In this document: positions 1 to 6,442 of the stretch, in pieces | Position numbering within the stretch: the stretch's first letter is position 1 | Layout: every line of letters begins with the position of its first letter | Assembly (NCBI GenBank): GCA_017454565.1 | Contig: JAFTCS010000247.1 | Span: forward strand, 1 to 15,378 | DNA length: 15,378 nt | Reading direction: 5' to 3' | Source of the DNA: Clostridia bacterium | GTDB taxonomy: Bacteria; Bacillota; Clostridia; Oscillospirales; Acutalibacteraceae | The notes under the pieces: model-generated | Database searches by the model: none | The model's input: only the letters and a program-made list of their open reading frames with translations | Told to the model about the DNA's origin: nothing | Translations under genes and position numbers: made by a program

Positions 1-15
1 TCGGAAACTGGAGAA

Positions 16-97
16 GTGCCGGATTTCGCAGGATATTTTGTGCCGGACAATGTGTCTCGAACGCCGCAGTACTTTGTGTACTGCAAGCAAGAGACAC
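16..97. repeat. Nested hairpin, possible dispersed intergenic repeat (left edge)
   Basis: This non-coding stretch lies downstream of the yloV stop. It contains two nested, perfect inverted repeats. The outer arms are GTGTCTC (52-58) and GAGACAC (91-97). The inner arms are GCAGTAC (66-72) and GTACTGC (78-84), with a 5-nt loop and near-symmetric internal loops of 7 and 6 nt. Just before it, GTGCCGGA occurs twice, at 16-23 and 40-47. No U-tract follows on either strand, so it does not look like an intrinsic terminator. Compact structure between genes fits a dispersed intergenic repeat or a structured RNA element. Copy number cannot be judged from one window, and it may extend beyond the left edge. 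Confidence 0.45.
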
Positions 98-156
98 GCA
101 GTAAAGCGCAAAAGAGACAAGAAAAATGGTGCTTCGGAAGTTTCCGGGAAAGTCAA

Positions 157-1809
157 TTATTCAAGTATAAGTATATAATCATAGATAGGCTGTCTGCCGT
201 CTATCATTATAACATCCTTCATTTTGTATTTGGCTGAAAGGGTCTCATATAGTGCGTCGGCCTCTTCATTGGTCACGCTTTCTCCGCAGACTACTATCAT
301 AATACCACAGAAGTCAGCGTCAAGGCTGTCGGCAAGCTTTAAAAGGGCGCCGTTTCTGTCATCGGAAACAGTCTTTATCTCGTCATTTACAAAACCAATG
401 TAGTCGTCCCTGCGGATCTCCATGCCGTCCTGAGTTGTATCTCTTACTGCGCGGGAAACAATACCTGTGATGACACAGGAGATTATCTCCATCTGTTCAT
501 CAAGTATTTCTTTAACAGTCTTGTTTTCGGTTTCGAGCATAGAAATAGCGGCATATCCCTCTCCGATGGTCTTGCTTGGGATTATGATTATTTCCGCGTC
601 CTTGTAAAGAGCGCCGGCCTGCTGAGCCGTCAGTATAATATTTCCGTTGTTGGGATAGACAAGTATCTTATCTGCGTTTATCCTGCGGAAAGCGGAAATG
701 AGATCCTCGGCAGAGGGATTCATGCTCTGGCCGCCGTCAACGACCACATCGCAGCCGAGAGAGGTAAATACCTCCTTGATCCCGCTGCCTGCCGCAACAC
801 TTACAATTCCGTAAGCCTTATGTGGATTTTCGGTGCGGTTGCCCAGCTTCTTCATGCCTGTGGATTCATTGTGCTGCAAGGACATGTTCTCTATCTTGGT
901 GGTGAGAAATTCTCCGAAGCTCTGGCAGTAGTTAAGGATATCTCCGGGCTTCATTGTGTGAACGTGAGCCTTTACAATAGAGCCCTCACGGAACACGACC
1001 ACTGAATCGCCCACACTGTTCAGATAGCTGCGGAAGACATCAAGATCAAAGCTTTCCGGGTCTGTCTTGGCTTTTTGCAGCCTGAGGAGAAACTCAGTGC
1101 AGTAGCCGTATTCAAGAACACTGTTTTCGTCAAATGCGGAAAAATCCACCTGACCCTGCTTAATATAGCCTGAGCCTGCCTGTTCAAACGCCTCGCCTTT
1201 CAGAGCACTCTGCATACCTTCGGCAATGTATATGAAGCCTGCTCCTCCGCTGTCAACAACGCCTGCTCTGCGCAGAACATCAAGCAGTTCGGGTGTCCTT
1301 TCAAGTGAGCGGCGAAGCTCCGAGAGGAAATTATCGAAGTAGCTTTCAATTGAGCTGTCACGCTTTATATTTGAACCTGCAAAGCGCACAGCATCCTTGT
1401 ACACCGTAAGTATAGTACCCTCTACAGGTGTTGAAACTGCACTGTAAGCCTCGCTTATACCTGTCTCAAATGCCTTGTCAAGCACAGTTACATCAGCCTG
1501 CTCGACTCCCTCAAGCCCCCTTGATATTCCGGCAAATATACGGGAGAGTATCACCCCTGAGTTGCCCCTTGCACCAAGGAGCATGCCCTGAGCGGCAATT
1601 GACGCACTGGTAGAAAGTGACGGGTATTCGTCATTGCACAGGGCGGCAACTCCGGAATCTATGGTCATGAACATGTTGTCGCCTGTATCGCCGTCAGGAA
1701 TAGGAAAGACGTTCAGGTCATTGACAAGCTGCCTGTTGGCGGAAAGCGTGGCCGCACCGCCCCTTATCATATTGGCAAACATAATGCCGTCCATTGTTTT
1801 TGTATTCAT
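157..1809 (-). CDS. fakA (yloV): YloV/FakA-type DAK (dihydroxyacetone kinase-like) domain protein, probable fatty acid kinase catalytic subunit
   Basis: This 550-residue protein has the full length of the YloV/FakA family. The N-terminal DhaL-like ATP-binding domain (about 1-200) shows NVFPIPDGDTGDNM (33-46; its aspartates bind Mg-ATP), LGARGNSGVI (78-87) and VDSGGAGF (185-192). The middle domain has GYCTEF (Cys237) and AHVH (His282, His284), matching the zinc-binding Cys/His/His site known in Staphylococcus aureus FakA. The C-terminal region ends in a DGRQPIYDY-type motif usual for the family. FakA phosphorylates fatty acids held by a FakB (DegV-type) carrier, feeding exogenous fatty acids into phospholipid synthesis. 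No fakB and no asp23/yloU partner is in the window. The ATG follows CGAGGTAAT, 15 nt after the upstream glycosyltransferase-like gene, so the two are probably cotranscribed. Family assignment is secure; the kinase substrate is inferred. Confidence 0.9.
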   Translation of the reverse strand: MNTKTMDGIMFANMIRGGAATLSANRQLVNDLNVFPIPDGDTGDNMFMTIDSGVAALCNDEYPSLSTSASIAAQGMLLGARGNSGVILSRIFAGISRGLEGVEQADVTVLDKAFETGISEAYSAVSTPVEGTILTVYKDAVRFAGSNIKRDSSIESYFDNFLSELRRSLERTPELLDVLRRAGVVDSGGAGFIYIAEGMQSALKGEAFEQAGSGYIKQGQVDFSAFDENSVLEYGYCTEFLLRLQKAKTDPESFDLDVFRSYLNSVGDSVVVFREGSIVKAHVHTMKPGDILNYCQSFGEFLTTKIENMSLQHNESTGMKKLGNRTENPHKAYGIVSVAAGSGIKEVFTSLGCDVVVDGGQSMNPSAEDLISAFRRINADKILVYPNNGNIILTAQQAGALYKDAEIIIIPSKTIGEGYAAISMLETENKTVKEILDEQMEIISCVITGIVSRAVRDTTQDGMEIRRDDYIGFVNDEIKTVSDDRNGALLKLADSLDADFCGIMIVVCGESVTNEEADALYETLSAKYKMKDVIMIDGRQPIYDYILILE

Positions 1810-1824
1810 AGAACATTACCTCGT

Positions 1825-2841
1825 TTATTTCAGGTCCGCTGCTTTTGGACGCATTTTCATTATTATTTCTATTATTTTGTCAGCCGAGTCTGCGCAGATG
1901 TTCCTGTACTGCATCTGTATTACTCTGGCAGCCATAGCTTTCTGTTCTGCAAAGCACTTGGCCTTCTTCACTGTGTCGCAGATATTCCTGCCAATTACAG
2001 CCATCTCGTGGTTTGCAAAGAAATCGCTGCTGCCGTTCTTGTTGTCGGTGTTGAGAAACAGGTGGACGATAGGCACACCTGAAACGGCGGCTTCCGTACT
2101 GGTGAGGGAATCGGGTTTAAGAAGCATAGCGTCGGCGCTTTCTATATAAAGATTCAGCTGGCGCGTATATGTGATTATTCTCACGGTACTGCTTCCCGCA
2201 GCATATTCCATCAGTCTGTCACGGATAACGCTGCACCTTGGAGTAGGAATGTACAGAAGATATTCCTCTTTCTCCGTACAGGAAAGCTCTTCGCATAGCC
2301 TGATAATGTCATTCAGTTCAAGACCGTCAGGAATGAGCAGATAGACCCTCTTGTTCTTTGGGATGACAAGATAATTCCTTGCCGCCGCCTTGCCTATACG
2401 CTCGCGGAAGCTCTTTTTCACCGGTATGCCCGTTACGAAGATGCGCCGGCTTTCAATGCCGTCTTTGATGAGCCTTGACCTTATCTCTTCATGGGGCACA
2501 AAAATGCAGTCGGCTTGTGTATCATACGACGCAGGCAGGCTGGAATAGTCGCTGATGATAATGCAGGTAAGTATCTGTAAATCCTCCCGCCTTTTAGCTT
2601 TGCAGACAAGTCTCAGCCCTTTAAGGCTCGTGCAGATAACAGCATCCGCACCCTCCTCCCGGATACATGCAGAAAGTCTCTTCAGGTATTCATCGGGGTT
2701 CATTTTGCCGGTTTCAAGTCTCAGGTCGGAGACGTCAAGTGACTCGCAGCTCACATGTTTTTCAAGGGCGGCAATTACTACCGCGTCGGAAACGTATCTG
2801 AGTTTTTTCGAGGACTTGTCATTAAAAAGAAGGATTTTCAC
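1825..2841 (-). CDS. Degenerate MGDG synthase/UgtP-type (GT28-like) glycosyltransferase-related protein
   Basis: The protein has 338 residues. The pattern IIISDYSSLP...ADCIFVPHEEIRSRLIKDGI...IFVTGIPVKKSF (about 95-145) matches the acceptor half of monogalactosyldiacylglycerol synthase/UgtP glycosyltransferases. The later ADAMLLKPDSLTSTEAAVSGVPIV region (about 236-259) matches their donor-nucleotide site. Two signatures are altered. The usual KPGGLT is KPDSLT, and the N-terminal Gly-rich GxGH loop is replaced by FNDKSSKKLRY. It is therefore either a diverged transferase or a non-catalytic relative. I chose the GTG at 2841 over the GTG at 2850 because the latter lies within the Shine-Dalgarno GAGGTG (2853-2848), which is ideally placed for 2841. 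It is the first gene after the strong 2925-2953 promoter and precedes the DAK gene. A glycolipid or membrane role is inferred. MurG-like and other GT-B proteins are the alternatives. Confidence 0.65.
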   Translation of the reverse strand: MKILLFNDKSSKKLRYVSDAVVIAALEKHVSCESLDVSDLRLETGKMNPDEYLKRLSACIREEGADAVICTSLKGLRLVCKAKRREDLQILTCIIISDYSSLPASYDTQADCIFVPHEEIRSRLIKDGIESRRIFVTGIPVKKSFRERIGKAAARNYLVIPKNKRVYLLIPDGLELNDIIRLCEELSCTEKEEYLLYIPTPRCSVIRDRLMEYAAGSSTVRIITYTRQLNLYIESADAMLLKPDSLTSTEAAVSGVPIVHLFLNTDNKNGSSDFFANHEMAVIGRNICDTVKKAKCFAEQKAMAARVIQMQYRNICADSADKIIEIIMKMRPKAADLK

Positions 2842-2924
2842 TGAGATCACCTCACTTGTCGCTGATAAATCAATTCATAAACGCAAAAAATAATACACAC
2901 CTGTTGATTTTCTCTGACAGTTTC

Positions 2925-2953
2925 ATTATAATATAAAAAAAAAGACCTGCCAA
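2925..2953 (-). promoter_or_regulatory. Sigma-A promoter of the glycosyltransferase-like/DAK operon
   Basis: On the minus strand, TTGGCA (2953-2948, five of six matches to TTGACA) and TATAAT (2930-2925, perfect) are separated by 17 nt that include a run of nine T. This is the best promoter in the window. It leaves a leader of about 75 nt before the GTG at 2841. Its -35 box is about 25 bp from the proposed TetR operator, so the regulator may also affect this operon. Confidence 0.8.
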
Positions 2954-2977
2954 CGGTCATATTTTTATATAAATGCA

Positions 2978-3014
2978 GCAAATACCACACAATAGCGTAT
3001 TATGAGGTATTTGC
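2978..3014. promoter_or_regulatory. Symmetric dyad, probable operator of the divergent TetR regulator
   Basis: The arms GCAAATACC (2978-2986) and GGTATTTGC (3006-3014) form a perfect 9-bp inverted repeat. Inside, AATA (2991-2994) and TATT (2998-3001) form a second inverted repeat. Both share the same centre, the GCG at 2995-2997, with 4-nt gaps on each side. No T-run follows, so a terminator is unlikely. The element sits between the leftward operon promoter and tetR, the usual place for a TetR-type autoregulatory operator. A weak candidate tetR promoter, TTGCAA (3011-3016)-18-TAGATT (3035-3040), would overlap its right arm, so a bound repressor could block it. Binding is inferred, not shown. 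Confidence 0.6.
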
Positions 3015-3045
3015 AACAAAATTGTCGATTTTTGTAGATTTTGTT
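3015..3045. promoter_or_regulatory. Second inverted repeat next to the TetR dyad
   Basis: AACAAAAT (3015-3022) and ATTTTGTT (3038-3045) are perfect 8-bp inverted repeats separated by 15 nt. They start directly after the first dyad and end 5 nt before the tetR Shine-Dalgarno. It could be a second operator or a hairpin in the tetR leader. The region is AT-rich, so chance is a real alternative. Confidence 0.3.
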
Positions 3046-3061
3046 ATATGAGGTGAACTGT

Positions 3062-3643
3062 ATGAATAAAGCACCATCCACCGACAGACGCGTGATAAAG
3101 ACCCGTAAAGCCATACGCAATGCCTTTGCAAAGCTGCTTTCCTGCAAGGACATAAACGATATTACCGTAAGCGATATCGCCGAGTTAGCCGATATAAACC
3201 GAAAGACCTTTTACAACTATTATCCGGGCATACACAAGGTCATTGACGAGATCGAAAATGATATTGTGGATTCATTCAGCTCGGTTTTAGGCGAGATCAA
3301 TTATCGTGATGAGTTAGAGAATCCCTACACAATATTTGAAAAGCTCACCTCTATCATAAATACCGACATGGATTTTTACTGCCACTTTTTCACAATGAAC
3401 GGCAACACCAACATGATAAACAAGATAGTCACTCTGCTGAAAGAAAAAACAAAAGCCGCCATGATCTCGCAGACAGGAATTGACGAGACCACGGCGGAAA
3501 CTGCCCTGACATTTATGCTTTGCGGTATGATGGCTGTTTTTCAAAGCTGGTTCAACTCAGACAGGAAACGCTCTATCGAGGAAATATCCGAGATGATCAC
3601 CATAATAAGCTTCAAAGGACTTAACGGGATAATCAACACCTGA
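3062..3643 (+). CDS. TetR/AcrR-family transcriptional regulator
   Basis: The protein has 193 residues. The N-terminal DNA-binding domain begins RRVIKTRKAIRNAFAKLL, followed by a helix-turn-helix ITVSDIAELADINRKTFYNYY (about 34-54), which is typical of TetR proteins. The all-helical C-terminal half (about 70-190) should form the ligand-binding and dimer domain. Its style resembles the DhaS-like subgroup, regulators often found near DAK-domain genes; this is suggestive because a DAK gene lies in the divergent operon. The ATG at 3062 is chosen over an in-frame TTG at 3041 because AGGTGA (3051-3056) is correctly spaced for it. The dyad at 2978-3014 is the likely binding site. The ligand and regulon are unknown. 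The stop lies 2 nt from that of the converging deformylase gene. Confidence 0.88.
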   Translation: MNKAPSTDRRVIKTRKAIRNAFAKLLSCKDINDITVSDIAELADINRKTFYNYYPGIHKVIDEIENDIVDSFSSVLGEINYRDELENPYTIFEKLTSIINTDMDFYCHFFTMNGNTNMINKIVTLLKEKTKAAMISQTGIDETTAETALTFMLCGMMAVFQSWFNSDRKRSIEEISEMITIISFKGLNGIINT

Positions 3644-3645
3644 GT

Positions 3646-4059
3646 CTATATTATTATCCCGTTGCAGTGATCCATTTCGTGCTGGATTATCTGAGCTGTA
3701 AAACCGGTGTATGTATTGCGGTGCTTTTTCATCATCATGTCGGCGTACTCTATCTCAACACTTTTGTAGCGGGTAGTCTTTCTCACGCCGTCAAGGGATA
3801 AGCAGCCCTCCTCTGTTTCATAGCTTTCGGCAGAGTGCGAACGCACGATCGGGTTTATCATCACCACCGGTACCGGACCCGCAAAAACGGCTATTATGCG
3901 CTTGTTTACGCCAATCATGTTTGCAGCCATGCCGACGCAGCCGTCGGCGTTAGCTTTAAGCGTATCGAGCAGATCACGGGCAACGGCAAGATCTTCTTTT
4001 GATGCAGGCTGCGACCTGCGGGACAATATGGTGATATCTCTGTTTACAGGACGAACCAT
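3646..4059 (-). CDS. def: Short peptide deformylase
   Basis: Peptide deformylase removes the formyl group from the initiator methionine of nascent proteins. All three family motifs are visible: motif 1 as GCVGMAANMIG (40-50), motif 2 EGCLS (84-88; metal-ligand Cys86) and motif 3 QHEMDH (126-131; His127, catalytic Glu128, His131). The 137 residues are short compared with the usual 150-190. The protein ends six residues after motif 3, so the normal C-terminal helix is missing. The conserved Gln of motif 1 (GxGxAAxQ) is Met48, which I recall from a short clostridial subgroup. The start at 4059 has a perfect AAGGAGGG Shine-Dalgarno; upstream in-frame ATGs lack one. No fmt or other translation gene adjoins it, so it may be a secondary deformylase. 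Confidence 0.85.
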   Translation of the reverse strand: MVRPVNRDITILSRRSQPASKEDLAVARDLLDTLKANADGCVGMAANMIGVNKRIIAVFAGPVPVVMINPIVRSHSAESYETEEGCLSLDGVRKTTRYKSVEIEYADMMMKKHRNTYTGFTAQIIQHEMDHCNGIII

Positions 4060-4092
4060 AACGACCCTCCTTTTTATGTGAAAAGTAGTCTC

Positions 4093-4123
4093 TGAATAAA
4101 ATATCCGCCTTTGGCTCATACTA
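4093..4123 (+). promoter_or_regulatory. Candidate forespore sigma-G promoter
   Basis: TGAATA (4093-4098) and CATACTA (4117-4123) are separated by 18 nt. This fits the Bacillus subtilis sigma-G consensus (GHATR, 18 nt, CATWHTA) at every defined position. Transcription would start about 20 nt before the ATG at 4151. The match was found by eye. Sigma-F/G sites are AT-rich and short, but both boxes and the spacer agree and the site is upstream of a gene in the right orientation. Confidence 0.55.
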
Positions 4124-4150
4124 TATAGCAAAAACGAAAAGAGTGATAGT

Positions 4151-4321
4151 ATGACACTGATACCATGCAGCGAAAGGTGTATCCATCAGGCTGAAGGCAT
4201 GTGCACCCTCAGCTCCGCATCAGAAGTAACCAACATTGACGGACGCGGATGTATCCACCGTGTAAGGCCGGAAACACCCATGCAGATCGTCAACCGCCCA
4301 GAGCATCGACCGCATCTCTGA
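4151..4321 (+). CDS. Small Cys-rich protein (56 residues), clostridial type
   Basis: A short reading frame encodes 56 residues starting MTLIPCSERCIHQ. It has four cysteines (6, 10, 18, 34) in the pattern C-x3-C-x7-C-x15-C, followed by a basic, Pro/His-rich tail. The spacing and the CT-L, VTN and C-I-H pattern resemble small clostridial proteins that I recall being labelled, probably wrongly, hydroxymyristoyl-ACP dehydratase, and more loosely DUF1540. The cysteines could bind a metal. No signal peptide or membrane segment is present. The ribosome site (AAAGAGTGA before ATG) is weak. A sigma-G-like promoter lies just upstream, which suggests forespore expression. The last 11 codons overlap the 3' end of radA on the other strand by 32 nt. 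Function is unknown. Confidence 0.7.
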   Translation: MTLIPCSERCIHQAEGMCTLSSASEVTNIDGRGCIHRVRPETPMQIVNRPEHRPHL

Positions 4322-5678
4322 TAGTACGGACGGCGATAACCTCTATATCGCAGTCCTTTGGCAGATTCAGCGCTTTCAGATTATGATACGGCATAATGCA
4401 GCGTCTGAAACCAAGACGAGCAGCTTCGGTAACACGGAGAGAGGCATTATTCACACTTCTGATCTCGCCTGTCAGACCGACCTCACCGAAAGCAATGAGA
4501 TCCTCGGAAACGACAATATCTTTCAGGCTGCTGACAAGTGCCAGAGCAAGAGCAAGGTCTGTGGCGGGTTCGTCCAGCCGCAGACCGCCTATTACATTGA
4601 CGTAGGCATCCATGCTTGAAAAGAAGTAGCCGCAGCGCTTTTCGAGCACTGCAAGGAGCATGGACATACGGTTATAGTCGAAGCCTGTGGACATTCTCCT
4701 TGCGTTTCCATAGCCGGAATTTGTCACGAGACCCTGTATTTCGGCAAGTATCGGACGGCTGCCTTCCATGGTGCAGGCAACACAGGTTCCGGAAACGTTT
4801 TTGGGTCTGCCGGAAAGCAGCATCATTGAGGGATTTTCCACCTCGCTCAGGCCTGTATCGTTCATCTGGAAAACACCTATCTCGTTTGTGGAGCCGTAGC
4901 GGTTCTTCACTGCCCTGAGTATCCTGTATGACATCTGCTTGTCGCCCTCAAAATAGAGAACCGCATCCACAATGTGCTCAAGTACCTTCGGGCCTGCAAT
5001 GGCACCGTCCTTGTTGACATGCCCAACCACTATACATGGAATGTCAAGGGACTTCGACGTGCGCATGAGAATATTCGTGCACTCCCTGACCTGTGTAACA
5101 CTGCCCGGAGATGAACTCAGCTCCTTGAAATTCATGGTCTGTATTGAGTCGATCATCACAAGATCAGGCTGCTGTGTCTGTATCTGATCGGCGATCACCT
5201 CAATATCCGTCTCGGTCATTACATAAAGGTTGCTGCAGTTCACCCCGAGCCTTTCAGCGCGCAGCTTTATCTGCCGTCTGGATTCCTCTCCGGAAATATA
5301 GAGTATTTTGAGTATCTTTCCCAAATGACTGCACACCTGCATCAGTATTGTAGACTTTCCTATACCGGGGTCGCCGCCCAGCAAAACAAGCGAGCCTTTT
5401 ACTATACCCCCTCCGAGAACTCTGTCCAGCTCTTTAAGACCTGTAAAGTAGCGCTGCTCATCCTCTGTGGTTATCTCGGTTATCTGTACAGGCACCGAGG
5501 ACGGTCTTTTTCTTTGAATATTCAGTGCTGAGGAGCTTTTTACACTCTCCCTGATCTCTTCATTCAGAGTGTTCCACTCACCGCACGACGGGCACTTGCC
5601 GTACCATTTGGCACATTCGTACCCGCATTCTGAGCATATATAAAGACTTTTCAGCTTTGAGCCTGCCAATTTCATCAT
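4290..5678 (-). CDS. radA: DNA repair protein RadA (branch-migration helicase)
   Basis: RadA (Sms) is a RecA-related ATPase that drives branch migration of recombination intermediates. The 462 residues are the normal length. A C4 zinc finger opens the protein (Cys15, 18, 29, 32 in CSECGYECAKWYGKCPSCG), then the RecA-like core with Walker A GGDPGIGKST (101-110) and Walker B-type LVMIDSIQ. The RadA signature KNRFG is KNRYG here, a conservative change. The C-terminal Lon-protease-like domain shows GGLRLDEPATDLALA. It is translated in the cwlD operon: its ATG overlaps the cwlD stop by 4 nt (ATGA), and AAGGG just upstream is a poor ribosome site, so translational coupling is likely. Its 3' end converges on the small Cys-rich gene. 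Confidence 0.97.
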   Translation of the reverse strand: MMKLAGSKLKSLYICSECGYECAKWYGKCPSCGEWNTLNEEIRESVKSSSALNIQRKRPSSVPVQITEITTEDEQRYFTGLKELDRVLGGGIVKGSLVLLGGDPGIGKSTILMQVCSHLGKILKILYISGEESRRQIKLRAERLGVNCSNLYVMTETDIEVIADQIQTQQPDLVMIDSIQTMNFKELSSSPGSVTQVRECTNILMRTSKSLDIPCIVVGHVNKDGAIAGPKVLEHIVDAVLYFEGDKQMSYRILRAVKNRYGSTNEIGVFQMNDTGLSEVENPSMMLLSGRPKNVSGTCVACTMEGSRPILAEIQGLVTNSGYGNARRMSTGFDYNRMSMLLAVLEKRCGYFFSSMDAYVNVIGGLRLDEPATDLALALALVSSLKDIVVSEDLIAFGEVGLTGEIRSVNNASLRVTEAARLGFRRCIMPYHNLKALNLPKDCDIEVIAVRTIRDAVDALGG

Positions 5679-6397
5679 CCCTTGTTGTTTTTGTTGTATC
5701 CTTCAATGCCGCAGAAAACGGCAAAGGCCATTTGTTTCTGGTATTCTTCGTCAGAGAGCTTTGCAGCCTCCTCCTCGTTCGACAGAAAGCCGCATTCCAC
5801 AATGACAGCCGGCACCTCCGCCTTGGTAAGTATAAATATACTCTTTTCAGCCGGTTTAAGCTCTCTTTTGTTTTCGGGCTGGAGCATCCCCGTCACCGAA
5901 CGCCTGATCTCCTCGGCAAGACGGAAGCTTTCAGGATCGTTCTGTGAGTAGAAAATCTGTGCGCCGCTGTATTTGCTCTGCTCAAACTTATTCTGGTGTA
6001 TGCTGACAAGAATGTTATCACTGCTGCTGTTTATGATCTTAACCCTGTTGTTCAGGTCAGAGACCTTCTTTTCTCTTGTGGTAGACGCACTGCTGTCATA
6101 TATGGAAACATCGCTGTCCCTGGTCATAACCACACTGTAGCCGCCGGCAGTGAGCATATCTCTCAGGCGCAAAGCAATCGCAAGGTTCACATCCTTTTCA
6201 AGTACACCGTTTGCGCCCGCGCCGCCGTCCTCTCCTCCGTGACCTGCATCTATAACGATAGTCGGAAGCTTTTCCTCAGCCTTTGCCGCGGTTGTAACGT
6301 ACTGCGGTTCACTGAACGCCGTATAAAGCAGTCCACCGAACAAAAACAGGCAAAGCAGCGACACCGAGCATATCAGATAGACCCGTAATTTTTCCAT
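5675..6397 (-). CDS. cwlD: Sporulation N-acetylmuramoyl-L-alanine amidase CwlD
   Basis: CwlD strips the peptide from muramic acid during spore cortex synthesis, the first step in making muramic-delta-lactam. The 240-residue protein has an N-terminal membrane anchor or signal segment (about 6-28), then an Amidase_3 domain. Zinc and catalytic residues are visible: DAGHGG (His53), LEKDVNL (Glu67), SIHQN (His134) and VECGFLSN (Glu201). The short form with a single N-terminal segment and no cell-wall-binding repeats fits CwlD rather than vegetative CwlC/LytC. The start has an excellent GGAGGTGAGG site. It is first in a pair with radA. Both a sigma-A and a sigma-E-like promoter can be drawn upstream. 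Its presence supports a spore-forming ancestry. Confidence 0.9.
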   Translation of the reverse strand: MEKLRVYLICSVSLLCLFLFGGLLYTAFSEPQYVTTAAKAEEKLPTIVIDAGHGGEDGGAGANGVLEKDVNLAIALRLRDMLTAGGYSVVMTRDSDVSIYDSSASTTREKKVSDLNNRVKIINSSSDNILVSIHQNKFEQSKYSGAQIFYSQNDPESFRLAEEIRRSVTGMLQPENKRELKPAEKSIFILTKAEVPAVIVECGFLSNEEEAAKLSDEEYQKQMAFAVFCGIEGYNKNNKG

Positions 6398-6413
6398 ATC
6401 CTCACCTCCGTAT

Positions 6414-6442
6414 ATTGTATGAGGCGAGGCGTAAGACTATAC
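6414..6442 (-). promoter_or_regulatory. Candidate sigma-E-like promoter of cwlD
   Basis: On the minus strand, CATACAAT (6421-6414) matches the sigma-E -10 consensus CATACANT. Fourteen nt upstream, GTATAGT (6442-6436) matches KMATATT at five of seven positions. In B. subtilis, cwlD is transcribed by sigma-E and sigma-G. The weak point is geometry: the start site would fall within or next to the Shine-Dalgarno, leaving a leader of only about 10-13 nt. Confidence 0.3.

Noticed and set aside
121..150. Intrinsic terminator after yloV
   Set aside because: CGGAAACTTCCG leaves too small a loop, and the T-run starts about 8 nt after the stem, so support is weak.
16..237. Rightward 73-codon frame over the left edge
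   Set aside because: It runs across the hairpin element and then antisense into yloV, with no ribosome site or recognisable domain; best seen as a frame across a repeat.
1634..2149. Rightward 171-codon frame, hydrophobic
   Set aside because: It is antisense to the yloV start and the end of the glycosyltransferase-like gene, both well supported; there is no ribosome site.
4060..4131. Longer N-terminus for the deformylase
   Set aside because: The ATG at 4059 has a perfect AAGGAGGG site, which would be inside the coding region if translation began earlier.
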